Assembly: GCA_005881595.1 (NCBI GenBank)
Contig: VBBY01000021.1
Location: 1 to 39,976, forward strand
DNA: 39,976 nucleotides
Reading direction: 5' to 3'
From: Betaproteobacteria bacterium
Lineage (GTDB): Bacteria > Pseudomonadota > Gammaproteobacteria > Burkholderiales > SG8-39
In this document: one piece after another, positions 1 through 8,448 of the stretch
Numbering within the stretch: position 1 is the first letter of the stretch
Layout: each line of letters opens with the position of its first letter
The notes under the pieces: generated by a model
What the model was told of the DNA's origin: nothing
What the model saw: the letters and a program-made list of their open reading frames with translations, nothing else
Databases searched by the model: none
Made by a program: the position numbers and the translations under genes

Positions 1-417
1 TGCGCTGCCCGAGCCGGGCACCTGGGTGCCGATGATCGAGTCGCGGGACGCAAAGGGGACCGGCGGGCTATAGGTATCGGTTTCGTTTCCGTTGACCGGA
101 TCGACGAACAACGCGCCGTGGACACGCACACCCGCGTCGTCGTTCGTGAAGTAATTTTCGTTTCCGGCCTGGTCGCGGATGATCTTGACCTGCGCGCCGT
201 TGAAAGACCTGGTGCCGGCGACCGTCCTGGTCTCGGTGCTGCTGGTGGTGCCGTCGGACACGTTATAGGTCCAGGTGGCGCCGTCGGGGAGCGGAAAATA
301 CGGCGCCGAGGCAAACGCCGCCGCTTGCGTGCTGAACAGGCAGGCCGACAGGATCAGGGCAGCGCGCGCCACCGGCCGCGAACGGCGGCCGTTATTGGTA
401 GCCTTTGAGGTAGTCAT
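1..417 (-). CDS. Secreted protein of unknown function, 5' part only
   Basis: The reading frame opens at an ATG at 417 and runs off the left edge without a stop (139 codons visible). A good ribosome binding site (GGGAAGG) lies just upstream of this ATG. The N-terminus has basic residues (NNGRRSRPVAR), a hydrophobic stretch (AALILSACLF) and an Ala-rich cleavage region, so it is a likely Sec signal peptide. The mature part starts with SAPYFPLPDGATWTYN; a 'YFPL..G..WTY' opening is common in exported beta-rich bacterial proteins. I do not recognise a family. It is transcribed away from the polysaccharide cluster and is probably not part of it. Confidence 0.7.
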   Translation of the reverse strand, partial: MTTSKATNNGRRSRPVARAALILSACLFSTQAAAFASAPYFPLPDGATWTYNVSDGTTSSTETRTVAGTRSFNGAQVKIIRDQAGNENYFTNDDAGVRVHGALFVDPVNGNETDTYSPPVPFASRDSIIGTQVPGSGSA

Positions 418-733
418 ATCCTTCCCTTTATCGGTACGACCGCGTTGCGACTATTTCATCGGGGTGACGCTACGCCTCATTGCCCACAGTGGCAATCGGA
501 AGCACGGCGTAGAACTCAGCGGCCCACAACGGTCCAGCAGCAGGTCGGTCTGTACGTCCATTCGGATCATGGCAAGGTAGCCCAAAGTCCACGATACTCG
601 AGTCCTATACTCCCGCGAACGCCTGACATTCTCAAGGGTTTTAGCGGACGGATTTGCGCGGCCGCGATGGTACTCGCCATCAGCTGCGGCGCGCACGCGG
701 CGTCTGACCTGCGCTTCCGCGCCGCTCCTCACC

Positions 734-739
734 TATAAT
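734..739 (+). promoter_or_regulatory. Possible -10 element of the polysaccharide cluster promoter
   Basis: A perfect TATAAT hexamer stands in otherwise GC-rich sequence about 165 bases before the first cluster gene. No good -35 hexamer is found at 16-18 bases upstream, so the promoter assignment is weak and rests on the -10 match and its position. Confidence 0.3.
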
Positions 740-833
740 GGCCGCGGGTTCCGAATAACAATCCGAACGGAGTTCCCGACCGGCCGCCGGGGGGCGCGCC
801 GTAGAGCAGGCTTTTGCAGGGAGGGAACACTCG

Positions 834-881
834 ATGATGCGTCGTTGTAGGCCGGTTCCCAATGTTCTTCGAGGAATGTAA
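834..881 (+). other. Possible 15-residue leader ORF
   Basis: An ATG at 834 (with a second in-frame ATG at 837) is preceded by GGGAGGGAA at good spacing, a stronger ribosome binding site than that of the annotated first gene at 903. The frame reads MMRRCRPVPNVLRGM and stops at 879-881, about 20 bases before the ATG at 903. It may be a translated leader, or the remnant 5' end of an older gene that was replaced when the AT-richer block arrived. Nothing beyond the ribosome binding site and position supports it. Confidence 0.2.
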
Positions 882-902
882 CGGAAATAAGCGAACTCTT
901 TT

Positions 903-1859
903 ATGCGGGCTGCCTGCGTGATTCACGAACTAGCAGAAGTCAAGTCAGTACACGTGGGACCCGGGACTAACATCTGGCAGTTTTGTGTAGTGCTGCAGAA
1001 CGCTGAGATTGGCGACAACTGCAATATCTGCTCACATTGTTTCATTGAAAATGACGTCGTAATCGGTAACAACGTCACGATAAAAAACGGCGTCCACATA
1101 TGGGATGGTGTCAGCATTGAAGACGACGTGTTCATTGGACCTAACGTAACTTTTTCGAACGATCTTTGGCCAAAGTCAAAACAGCGCCCGGAATCATTCG
1201 ACCGTACAGTTGTCAGGAAACAAGCGTCCATAGGAGCTAACGCCACCATTTTGCCGGGCGTTACTATCGGTCAGGGTGCCGTCGTCGGAGCGGGGGCGGT
1301 AGTTACTCGTTCTGTCCCTCCCTATGCGGTAGTCGTGGGAAATCCCGCTCGGATCATTCGTTACGCAAAGACTGACGAAGCCACGCCAGCTCCATTAGCC
1401 GTTCCAGGTCCGATAGAAAATCGCCCAGCGCGACAAGCTGTTTCCGTGGACGGGGTTTCGATTCACTATCTCCCGGTTTTCCGCGATATCCGGGGAGAAA
1501 TTGCTGTAGGGGAGTTCGAGAGAAGCATTCCGTTCTCGCCGCTTCGCTATTTCATAGTTTACGGAGTACCCAGCAAGGAAACCCGTGGCGAGCACGCACA
1601 CAGACAATGCCATCAATTCCTCATTTGCATTCGTGGAAGCTGCGCCATTGTGGCGGACGATGCCAAGCGGCGCATTGAAATACCTCTCGACTCGCCGGAC
1701 AAGGGTGTTCATCTACCGCCAATGACATGGGGCATCCAGTACAAGTATTCGTCTGATGCGATGCTTCTGGTATTCGCATCTCATTACTACGATCCAGCAG
1801 ACTATATCCGCGACTACTCGGATTTCGTCCGAATACGATCACAAGGTACGAGCAAGTAA
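903..1859 (+). CDS. Bifunctional sugar N-acetyltransferase / dTDP-4-oxo-hexose 3,4-ketoisomerase (WxcM/FdtD-like)
   Basis: Residues 8-152 are a left-handed beta-helix acyltransferase, seen as hexapeptide repeats (for example [29 protein letters not shown]) ending in the usual [10 protein letters not shown]. Residues 180-312 are a cupin of the FdtA/QdtA type; [11 protein letters not shown] at 228-238 holds the histidine pair (His231, His233) expected at the ketoisomerase active site. By family knowledge the cupin converts dTDP-4-oxo-6-deoxyglucose to the 3-oxo isomer and the beta-helix domain acetylates the later 3-amino sugar. The aminotransferase that acts between the two steps is the next gene. 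The product is dTDP-Fuc3NAc or dTDP-Qui3NAc; sequence alone does not decide which. The rmlA/rmlB genes needed for the precursor are not in the window. Confidence 0.87.
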   Translation: MRAACVIHELAEVKSVHVGPGTNIWQFCVVLQNAEIGDNCNICSHCFIENDVVIGNNVTIKNGVHIWDGVSIEDDVFIGPNVTFSNDLWPKSKQRPESFDRTVVRKQASIGANATILPGVTIGQGAVVGAGAVVTRSVPPYAVVVGNPARIIRYAKTDEATPAPLAVPGPIENRPARQAVSVDGVSIHYLPVFRDIRGEIAVGEFERSIPFSPLRYFIVYGVPSKETRGEHAHRQCHQFLICIRGSCAIVADDAKRRIEIPLDSPDKGVHLPPMTWGIQYKYSSDAMLLVFASHYYDPADYIRDYSDFVRIRSQGTSK

Positions 1860-1865
1860 ACAGGC

Positions 1866-2966
1866 ATGAAGGTTTCATTTCTCGACTTGCGCGGGCCATA
1901 TCTCGAGCTGAAAGACGAAATCGATCAAGCCATTCACCGGGTCGTCAATTCCGGTTGGTACATCCTCGGAGAAGAGGTTGATGCTTTTGAGGATCTCTAC
2001 GCCAAGTATTGTGGTGCAGCCCATTGCGTTGGCGTGGCGAATGGTTTGGATGCCTTGCACCTTGGATTACTAGCGCTTGGCGTAGGACCCGGCGATGAGG
2101 TGATCGTTCCGTCCAACACCTATATCGCCACGTGGTTGGCAGTCAGCCATACGGGCGCGGTGCCAGTGCCTTCAGAACCGGACAGGGGCACCTGCAACAT
2201 CAATCCTGTCGACATCGAAAGCATTATTACGTCTCGCACCAAAGCTATTATTCCTGTCCACCTTTACGGTCAGCCGGCAGACCTGGATCCGATTCTGGAG
2301 GTTGCACGCCGTTACGGTCTTAAGGTTCTTGAAGACGGCGCCCAAGCACATGGAGCCCGTTACCGAGGGAAACGCATCGGAGCTCACGGTGATGCAGTCG
2401 CATGGAGTTTCTACCCCAGCAAGAATCTCGGCGCTCTCGGTGATGGCGGAGCGATAACAACGAATAGCTCCGAAATCGCCGCGGCAGTCCGTCTGTTGCG
2501 CAATTACGGGTCCAGAAAGAAGGATGGAAATGAGGTGAAAGGCTTTAACAGCCGTCTAGATCCGCTACAGGCGGCGGTGCTTAGCGTGAAACTTAAGCAT
2601 CTCGATGAATGGAATAGCCGCCGTCGATATGTAGCCCGTCAGTACCTTCAGAAACTCGTAGACCTGGACCTGCTACTTCCCAATGTACCGGAGTGGGCGG
2701 AGCCTGTTTGGCACCTGTTTGTTGTGCGTTCAAGAACAAGAGACGAATTGCGGGCGGTGCTTAACGCCAGGGAGATCGCGACTATGATTCATTACCCGGT
2801 ACCGCCTCACCTGCAGCCGGCGTACGCTGACCTCGGTTTTGTGCGAGGTGCCTTCCCCATCTCAGAAGAGGTTCATGAAACGGTAGTTAGCCTTCCTATC
2901 GGGCCGCACGTCACAGACAGCGAGGTCGAAGCAGTCGTGAACGCAGTTCGCGACGCCTGCCTATAA
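1866..2966 (+). CDS. PLP-dependent sugar 3-aminotransferase, DegT/DnrJ/EryC1 family (FdtB/QdtB-like)
   Basis: The 366-residue protein shows the family hallmarks: MKVSFLDLRGPY at the N-terminus, the ANGLDALHLGLLALG cofactor-phosphate region at 58-72, Asp157 and Gln160 in LEDGAQAHGA, and the Schiff-base lysine (Lys186) in SFYPSKNLGALGDGG. It starts six bases after the ketoisomerase/acetyltransferase gene, so the two are probably co-transcribed. It is expected to transfer an amino group from glutamate to C3 of the 3-oxo-6-deoxyhexose made by the upstream cupin domain. The usual substrate-loop residues read VPSEPDRGTCNINP. The assignment to 3-amination rather than 4-amination rests on the adjacent cupin. 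Confidence 0.88.
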   Translation: MKVSFLDLRGPYLELKDEIDQAIHRVVNSGWYILGEEVDAFEDLYAKYCGAAHCVGVANGLDALHLGLLALGVGPGDEVIVPSNTYIATWLAVSHTGAVPVPSEPDRGTCNINPVDIESIITSRTKAIIPVHLYGQPADLDPILEVARRYGLKVLEDGAQAHGARYRGKRIGAHGDAVAWSFYPSKNLGALGDGGAITTNSSEIAAAVRLLRNYGSRKKDGNEVKGFNSRLDPLQAAVLSVKLKHLDEWNSRRRYVARQYLQKLVDLDLLLPNVPEWAEPVWHLFVVRSRTRDELRAVLNAREIATMIHYPVPPHLQPAYADLGFVRGAFPISEEVHETVVSLPIGPHVTDSEVEAVVNAVRDACL

Positions 2967-2984
2967 CCCACAGCGGCCGACGTT

Positions 2985-4247
2985 TTGTCTCTGGTACGGA
3001 CTAGCTACCTTAACGCAGTAGCGGTACTCGTCCGCATTGCGAGTGCTCTCGTACTCAACAAGATCCTGGCCATATTGGTCGGACCTTCCGGGTACGCTCT
3101 GATCGGTCAAATCCAGAATGTCGTCTCAATAATGGCAGGTATCGCCGGGGGAGCGATTAGCACTGGCGTAGTGAAGGCTACAGCTGAGCATTTCGACGAT
3201 GACACCCGGCAATACGCAATATGGAGAACAGCCTTTCGGTTATCTATCTGGACGACATTGCTTGCAGCAGCCTTATTATTCCTTTTCAGGCGACAGTTAG
3301 GAATTTGGCTCTTTCATCGAGGCGATCTGACAGACGTTCTTGTCTGGCTTGTTTTGGCGTTGCCTGCGATGTGTGCGAACACGCTATTTTTAGCCATATT
3401 AAATGGTAAGAAAGAGGTTGGCGCTTACGTCATTGCCAATGCGTCAGGCACCCTCCTAGCCCTGTCGGTAACTGCAGCAATGACCGCTGCATTCGGAATT
3501 CGTGGTGCGCTCATCGCTGTGGCCATCAGTCCGGCCGTTGCAATTACGGCATCGGTAGTCCTTATTTCACGGACGCCTTGGTTCCGGCCTCAATATATCT
3601 GGGGCCCGACTGATTTCACATCGCTGCGCGAGCTGTCGAAGTATGCGTTGATGATGCTTACGACCGCAGTATGCACGCCGATCGCGCAAACCCTGATACG
3701 AAATCATCTTGGAGAGACAATTGGATGGGAATCAGCCGGATATTGGCAGGCTGTTTCGAAAATCAGCGAGATCTACCTGATGCTGATTATCGGGCCATTG
3801 GCGGTTTATTACCTTCCGAGAATTGCCGAGATTCGGAGATCGGAAGAACTGCGATCGGAAGTTGTAAGGGTTTACCGATTCTCGCTGCCACTTGCGGCCG
3901 GCTTCGCCCTAGGGATTTATCTAATGCGTGACACGTTGGTCATATTGCTGTTCGCGTCCAATTTCCGGCCGATGACCGAATTGTTTGGTTGGCAGCTGGC
4001 TGGCGACGTGGTCAAGATCGCGTCGTGGGTGCTTGGTTATGTTTTGCTTGGAAAGGCAGCCGCTAAAGCATTCATAGCAACCGAAGTATTGTTCAGCATT
4101 TCGCTAGTGATATTTACCTGGCTCCTAACTGGATATTTCGGCTTAAAGGGAGCCACGATGGCTTACTTTGTCAGCTATGTGCTCTACCTGCTTATACTGG
4201 CTTTCGTCGTCAAACGGGTAATACGCTTTCAAACCATGGCGGCATGA
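2985..4247 (+). CDS. O-antigen/polysaccharide flippase, Wzx type
   Basis: A 420-residue multi-pass membrane protein whose N-terminus (SLVRTSYLNAVAVLVRI, then LNKILAILVGPSGYALIGQ) matches the start of WzxE-like polysaccharide flippases. About 12 hydrophobic segments are spread along the chain. It should flip undecaprenyl-diphosphate-linked repeat units across the inner membrane. The start is a TTG at 2985; no ATG or GTG gives a plausible N-terminus. The stop overlaps the next gene's ATG by four bases, which indicates translational coupling. The coding sequence is AT-richer than the genes after 5456. Confidence 0.85.
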   Translation: MSLVRTSYLNAVAVLVRIASALVLNKILAILVGPSGYALIGQIQNVVSIMAGIAGGAISTGVVKATAEHFDDDTRQYAIWRTAFRLSIWTTLLAAALLFLFRRQLGIWLFHRGDLTDVLVWLVLALPAMCANTLFLAILNGKKEVGAYVIANASGTLLALSVTAAMTAAFGIRGALIAVAISPAVAITASVVLISRTPWFRPQYIWGPTDFTSLRELSKYALMMLTTAVCTPIAQTLIRNHLGETIGWESAGYWQAVSKISEIYLMLIIGPLAVYYLPRIAEIRRSEELRSEVVRVYRFSLPLAAGFALGIYLMRDTLVILLFASNFRPMTELFGWQLAGDVVKIASWVLGYVLLGKAAAKAFIATEVLFSISLVIFTWLLTGYFGLKGATMAYFVSYVLYLLILAFVVKRVIRFQTMAA

Positions 4248-5326
4248 GAATTCTTGTCCCAATCCTGTCTTTTGGGCGCGCCGGCGGATACCGCGTGCTT
4301 TCAGAGCTTGCGAACAACTGGGTCTCTCGCAATCACGACGTGGATTTCCTGAGTCCGGACAGCAGCGATGAACCTTACTTTCCAACAAAAGCGGAGATTC
4401 GGTGGGTAAACGGCGAAGGGGTTGTTTCCGCGCAACGACAGGCGAAGGCGAAGCCAAGCGGACGCTATCATCTTCAGGCTTTGTCGCGCGGCTTGAAAGT
4501 TGTGGGACATGAGTACGACGTCATACTAGCAAATCACTCGCTGACCGCATGGCCCGTTGCGTTGGCGGCGTGTGGTAACGCGAAGAAGTTCTACTACGTG
4601 CAAGCCTACGAGCCCGAATACTATGCCAACAGGCGAACAATCAAAGGATATGTTCTCGCGTTCATGACGGCGCTTTCATATCATTTGCCGATAAAGCGAA
4701 TCGCCAACTCGCCCATATATTTTCGTTACAGAAACTTGCGGACTTCTTGCTTCGTTCCTCCGGGTATTGATCTTTCGATATTCAAGCCAGGGAAAGATGC
4801 CAAGGATTTAGAGCGTGCAGAAAGTATCGTCATAGGCTGTATCGGACGGTATGAGCCCGAAAAAGGAACGATCTATGTACTGCGCGCATTCGAAAAGCTT
4901 CACCAAAGGGACCGGAGATTTCAATTGCGAGTTGCTTACGGCAATCTGCCGGAAGGTTGGAAACATGACGGCTGCGAGATCGTAGTACCGAAGAACGACC
5001 AGGAGCTCGCGAGCTACTATCGCAGCCTGGACATCCTTGTCGCGCCGGGAACTGTCCAGCATGGGGCGCCGCATTATCCAGTTCTGGAGGGCCTGGCTTG
5101 TGGAATTCCAGTTGTTACCACGGGCTACATGGGTGCGACGCCCGATACAGCGTGGATCGTTGGTAATCGAGATGTAAATTCGATCTGCGACGCCATAAGC
5201 CGACTAGTCGCCGATCCACTTACACGACAGCAAAAATCCAATCAAGGGCGCATTGTTGCGCGCGCGTACTCATGGGACAGCGTCGCTGATCAAATGCTAA
5301 CAGTGTTCAACGGTGAGCTGTCCTAG
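4244..5326 (+). CDS. Glycosyltransferase family 4 (GT-B fold)
   Basis: A 360-residue GT4-like protein. The N-terminus RILVPILSFGRAGGYRVLSEL is the acceptor-side Rossmann half with its Gly-rich loop. The C-terminal half begins at VIGCIGRYEPEKG (about residue 195), and the donor-binding segment HYPVLEGLACGIPVV lies near residue 280. The segment differs from the textbook EGFGLPxLEAMA form but keeps the second Glu and the CGIPVV turn. ATG overlaps the flippase stop (ATGA at 4244-4247). It is expected to add one sugar to the lipid-linked repeat on the cytoplasmic face; neither donor nor acceptor can be read from sequence. Last gene of the AT-richer block. Confidence 0.82.
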   Translation: MRILVPILSFGRAGGYRVLSELANNWVSRNHDVDFLSPDSSDEPYFPTKAEIRWVNGEGVVSAQRQAKAKPSGRYHLQALSRGLKVVGHEYDVILANHSLTAWPVALAACGNAKKFYYVQAYEPEYYANRRTIKGYVLAFMTALSYHLPIKRIANSPIYFRYRNLRTSCFVPPGIDLSIFKPGKDAKDLERAESIVIGCIGRYEPEKGTIYVLRAFEKLHQRDRRFQLRVAYGNLPEGWKHDGCEIVVPKNDQELASYYRSLDILVAPGTVQHGAPHYPVLEGLACGIPVVTTGYMGATPDTAWIVGNRDVNSICDAISRLVADPLTRQQKSNQGRIVARAYSWDSVADQMLTVFNGELS

Positions 5327-5455
5327 TTGTCAACCTCAAGTTACTCACCCAAAACTCGACGTGATAATTGCTGCGGAGAGAACATGCGCTTTATACGCAT
5401 TGGAAAACGAATTAGCGTCTAATCTCACTTACCTGGCGGCGCCCGCCGGCATCGA

Positions 5456-6553
5456 ATGATCTATCTCACTGCGTTTTCCATTCTGGCTGTCGCGTTTGGC
5501 CAGATCCACCGCCTGCGAGCGCCCGCGCTGGCGGCTTGCGTGGCAGCCGCGGTGCTAGCGACGATGGCGGCGTTGCGCGGCGCTGATGTCGGCAGGGACT
5601 TCCTCAATTACCAAGAGTGGTATCAGTTCACCACGGAGGACGCGTCCTTTCTGGAGCGTCCCTTCCACCTGGAAGCGATCTACTTCGGCCTCAACGATGC
5701 TCTCTCGTCGGTCGGATTGCCGTTCCGAGCCTTCCTTTGGGGCATCGCCGCCATCTCCATTTTCATCAAGGCGAAAGTGATCCTGAGCTTTTCGAGCCGG
5801 CCGGCAGCGCCAGCCATCGCGCTGCTCGTATTTGCGCTGACCTTCTACCTACTGCATGACTTCAGCCAGGTCCGCGCCGGAGCGGCGGTTGCTCTGCTCT
5901 TCGCCGGACTTCTCGCGCTAGCCAATGGCAGCCGGGCACGATTTCTTTGCCTCGCCATCCTCGCGTGCGGGTTTCACGCTGCGGCAGTGTTCGGTTTGCT
6001 GTTTCTGCTGCCGGCGCACGGACGTCGTTCCAGGGTCGTCGACGCGATCTTTGTGCTTGGCACGTTCGCAGCGCTGGCAAGCGCACTCGCCGACACCCCG
6101 GCGGTGGGGTTCGCGTCGGAGTGGGCCACCGAGCTCGATCCACGGCTCGCAATCTACGTCGAATATTCTCTCACCGGCATCTCGGAAGCGGCCAATCCCT
6201 TTTCGGTTCCCGCCCTTCTGGCGCTTGCTTTGGCTCTGTCCCTGTTCGTCGGGCGGCAGCCGCCGGAAACAGTCGCGACGGGCACTAGAGACCGCGTTGC
6301 CATCACGCATTTGCGCCGCAGCATTCTTGCCGGGGTTTGCTGCCTCGCACTGCTCTATGCGTTCCGGGACATCGGCTTGCGCCTGTACGAGCTGAGCGTG
6401 TCCTTCATTCCGCTCGCGGCTGCCATTCTGTTCTCACGAAAACGAAGAATCCTGCCGAAGTTGCTGCTGGTTCTGTGGTGTGTTGCGACAGCCTACATCT
6501 ACGTCTTCCGGGAAAATCCGCTGGTCGAGCCCTACATGATGAGTCTGTCGTAG
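5456..6553 (+). CDS. EpsG/Wzy-like polysaccharide polymerase, membrane protein
   Basis: A 365-residue protein with about ten hydrophobic segments. The loop after the second segment, ALRGADVGRDFLNYQEWY, is the typical opening of EpsG/Wzy-type proteins (R-G-x-x-x-G-x-D-x-x-x-Y). HDFSQVRAGAAVALLFAG near residue 138 matches the conserved 'R-x-G-x-A' helix of the same family, and GFHAAAVFGLLFLLP follows. It would join repeat units in the periplasm in a Wzx/Wzy pathway. The AT-rich gap before it (5327-5455) is the border between foreign-looking and host-like composition; the ribosome binding site is weak and the ATG at 5456 is chosen because it gives a full first membrane segment. Confidence 0.72.
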   Translation: MIYLTAFSILAVAFGQIHRLRAPALAACVAAAVLATMAALRGADVGRDFLNYQEWYQFTTEDASFLERPFHLEAIYFGLNDALSSVGLPFRAFLWGIAAISIFIKAKVILSFSSRPAAPAIALLVFALTFYLLHDFSQVRAGAAVALLFAGLLALANGSRARFLCLAILACGFHAAAVFGLLFLLPAHGRRSRVVDAIFVLGTFAALASALADTPAVGFASEWATELDPRLAIYVEYSLTGISEAANPFSVPALLALALALSLFVGRQPPETVATGTRDRVAITHLRRSILAGVCCLALLYAFRDIGLRLYELSVSFIPLAAAILFSRKRRILPKLLLVLWCVATAYIYVFRENPLVEPYMMSLS

Positions 6554-6558
6554 GCCGC

Positions 6559-7428
6559 ATGGCTGCAGCCCGCGTTCTCGCAGTGGTGGTGGTATTCGGC
6601 AAGGCTCCCAAGGACGTGCCTTGCCTCGCTCAATTGAGGCAATGGCAGTCCGAAGGGCACGAAGGACCGGGATTTCGGCTCTCCCACGTTTTAATTTATG
6701 ACAATAGCGCGGTGTCGTCGGCCGATTTCAAGCCCCTCGTCTCGCAAGACGCGACCTATGTGCACGACCGCGCCAATGGCGGTACACGAGCGGCCTACCA
6801 TTCAGCTCTGCGGCAGGCGCGTGCACTGAAGTGCGACTGGTTGCTGCTTCTTGACCACGACACGGTTTTGCCGGCGGACTATCTGCGCGCTTCGTACGCG
6901 GCCCTGGAGAACAATGCATGCCCGCAAGAAATCGGCGCCATCGTTCCTTCGGTCACCGTGGACGGCCGGGTTGCATCACCGTCCATCATCAAACACTATG
7001 GACGCGTGATACCGGGCCGAGCTGCTCGTGCATCCGCGAGCGGATCTGTAACCGCAATCGCCTCTGCGGCCTTCATACGCACGGAACATATGGCTGACGT
7101 TGCTCCCATCCCGGCCGACTTCGGTCTCGACTATCTCGATCATTGGCTGTTCCGCTCGCTGACTGCACAGGGTCGAAAAATTGCAGTCTCAGGCGCAGAG
7201 GTCAATCATTCATTGTCGGTGTGGGCAATGGAGTCGATGCCGGCGTCCCGCTATCAGAGCATCCTGAGGGCCGAATATCGTTTCCTTCGGGATGCGCCCG
7301 GCTTCGCCGCATCACGTTATTTCGCATGGCACGCGCTCAGAACGTTCAAGATGGCATTGCGCATGCGAACATGGCGCTTGATTCGCACCTGCCTAAAGCA
7401 CTTCGTGACGATCCTCGCGCATCGATGA
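6559..7428 (+). CDS. Glycosyltransferase family 2 (GT-A fold), rhamnosyltransferase-like
   Basis: The open frame extends upstream inside the polymerase gene, but the credible start is the ATG at 6559, five bases after the polymerase stop, which gives 289 residues beginning MAAARVLAVVVVFGK. The nucleotide-binding strand is followed by VLIYDNSA, then NGGTRAAYHSALRQA and the metal-binding LLLLDHDTVLPADYL (a D-x-D motif). GLDYLDHWLFRSLTAQG near residue 193 carries the C-terminal Asp-His region. These traits fit GT2 enzymes related to rhamnosyltransferases. The stop overlaps the next ATG by four bases. Confidence 0.8.
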   Translation: MAAARVLAVVVVFGKAPKDVPCLAQLRQWQSEGHEGPGFRLSHVLIYDNSAVSSADFKPLVSQDATYVHDRANGGTRAAYHSALRQARALKCDWLLLLDHDTVLPADYLRASYAALENNACPQEIGAIVPSVTVDGRVASPSIIKHYGRVIPGRAARASASGSVTAIASAAFIRTEHMADVAPIPADFGLDYLDHWLFRSLTAQGRKIAVSGAEVNHSLSVWAMESMPASRYQSILRAEYRFLRDAPGFAASRYFAWHALRTFKMALRMRTWRLIRTCLKHFVTILAHR

Positions 7429-8186
7429 GTCCGCCGCAGCATTCCACCGCCTCGATCGCGATGGCGACATATAACGGCGTCCGATTTTTGGAAGAACAGA
7501 TCCAGTCTGTCCGCTCGCAAATGCAGGCCGGCGACGAGCTCGTCATCGTCGACGACGCTTCGACCGACGGGACGGTGAAGCTTCTCGAGCAGCTGCAGTT
7601 TCCGCGGATGCAGGTCTACCGTAATTCAAAGAACCTCGGCGCGGCAGGGACGTTCGATCGGGCCCTGAGCCTGACCCGTAACGACGTGGTCTTCCTGTGC
7701 GACCAGGATGACGTGTGGCTGCCCGGCAAGCGACAGGCGTTCGTGGAGTCGTTTCTGCGCGATAGGCGATGCAGCGTCGTCGTTTCCGATGCCGAGGTGA
7801 TTGACGCCGTCGGCAGGACTCTGGCTGCGTCATTCATGCAAACGCGCGGCGGATTCAGCGGGTCCTTGTGGTCGACGCTCTACAAGAACCGGTTCCTCGG
7901 GTGCTGCATGGCGCTGCGTCGGGACGTGCTGCGCATGGGGCTGCCTATTCCGCCTACGGTGCCCCAGCACGACATGTGGCTCGGCCTGCTCGGCAGAGAA
8001 ATTGGCAACGTGCACTACCTTTCGGCCGCGTATCTTCGCTATCGGCGGCATGAGAGGAATACCAGCCCTTCGCGCCCTGCCTCGATACCGACCATGGTGC
8101 GCTGGCGTGCATCGCTGCTGTTATTGACGCGGCGGCGACTATGGGAGCATCGGGCGCGGCGGGCGGGTGGCCAAAGCCAGGAGTGA
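7425..8186 (+). CDS. Glycosyltransferase family 2 (GT-A fold)
   Basis: The start is set at the ATG at 7425, which overlaps the preceding stop (ATGA); a longer upstream frame exists but duplicates coding sequence of the previous gene. The 253-residue protein opens with SIAMATYNGVRFLEEQIQSV, has DELVIVDDASTDGT (residues about 40-53) for nucleotide binding, and VVFLCDQDDVWLPGK with the D-Q-D-D metal site. VPQHDMWLGLLG is the expected catalytic-loop region. It is typical of GT2 enzymes that add hexoses or rhamnose in O-antigen and exopolysaccharide clusters. The end is short and basic (RRRLWEHRARRAGG), with no membrane anchor. Confidence 0.82.
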   Translation: MSPPQHSTASIAMATYNGVRFLEEQIQSVRSQMQAGDELVIVDDASTDGTVKLLEQLQFPRMQVYRNSKNLGAAGTFDRALSLTRNDVVFLCDQDDVWLPGKRQAFVESFLRDRRCSVVVSDAEVIDAVGRTLAASFMQTRGGFSGSLWSTLYKNRFLGCCMALRRDVLRMGLPIPPTVPQHDMWLGLLGREIGNVHYLSAAYLRYRRHERNTSPSRPASIPTMVRWRASLLLLTRRRLWEHRARRAGGQSQE

Positions 8187-8342
8187 CTAGCCGCCTCGGA
8201 TGCACCTCGTTGGCGACGAGTACTAGGTGATGGTCCTCGCACTCTATGGCCAGCCTAGTTACGTCGACGAGCTGCGAGACCTCATGGTTGCGGCGCACTT
8301 GCGCTGTGTGCGCCTGAGCACGTATATAGCCCGTTCGTAGTA

Positions 8343-8373
8343 TTGACAGATGTCCCGCGGCGCGAGGTAAGCT
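8343..8373 (+). promoter_or_regulatory. Possible promoter before the phosphoglycosyl transferase fusion gene
   Basis: A perfect TTGACA (8343-8348) is followed after 19 bases by TAAGCT (8368-8373). The spacing is two bases longer than ideal. It lies about 75 bases before the GTG start, in a 262-base gap that otherwise holds only a GC hairpin (arms 8292-8298 and 8308-8314) without a T-run. The gap suggests a separate transcript for the gene at 8449. Confidence 0.35.
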
Positions 8374-8448
8374 AGTACCTGAGGGTTCGGAGCGGGGTTC
8401 GCGAGGCCCAGGTTCCGCCCGAAGCCTTATTGCAGGGGGGGACTTGGG

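Larger units (their letters stand above)
418..902. other. 485-base non-coding region upstream of the polysaccharide cluster
   Basis: No convincing gene is present. The region separates the leftward secreted-protein gene from the rightward sugar cluster and therefore should carry both promoters. It contains a perfect TATAAT at 734-739 and a 15-codon mini-ORF with a strong purine-rich ribosome binding site at 834-881. From about 840 onward the base composition shifts to more A and T, which marks the left border of the AT-richer block. I looked for a JUMPstart/ops element (GGCGGTAGC core) and did not find one. Confidence 0.6.

Noticed and set aside
445-738. Plus-strand frame ending in a signal-peptide-like sequence (MVLAISCGAHAASDLRF)
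   Set aside because: The product stops about ten residues after the would-be cleavage site and has no ribosome binding site; at most it is a relic.
418-902. JUMPstart/ops antitermination element before the polysaccharide cluster
   Set aside because: GGTAGC occurs (near 397 and 586) but without the GGCGGTAGCNTG context.
8292-8314. GC hairpin (arms GGCGCAC and GTGCGCC) after the second GT2 gene as a terminator
   Set aside because: No T-run follows the stem, so a Rho-independent terminator is not supported.
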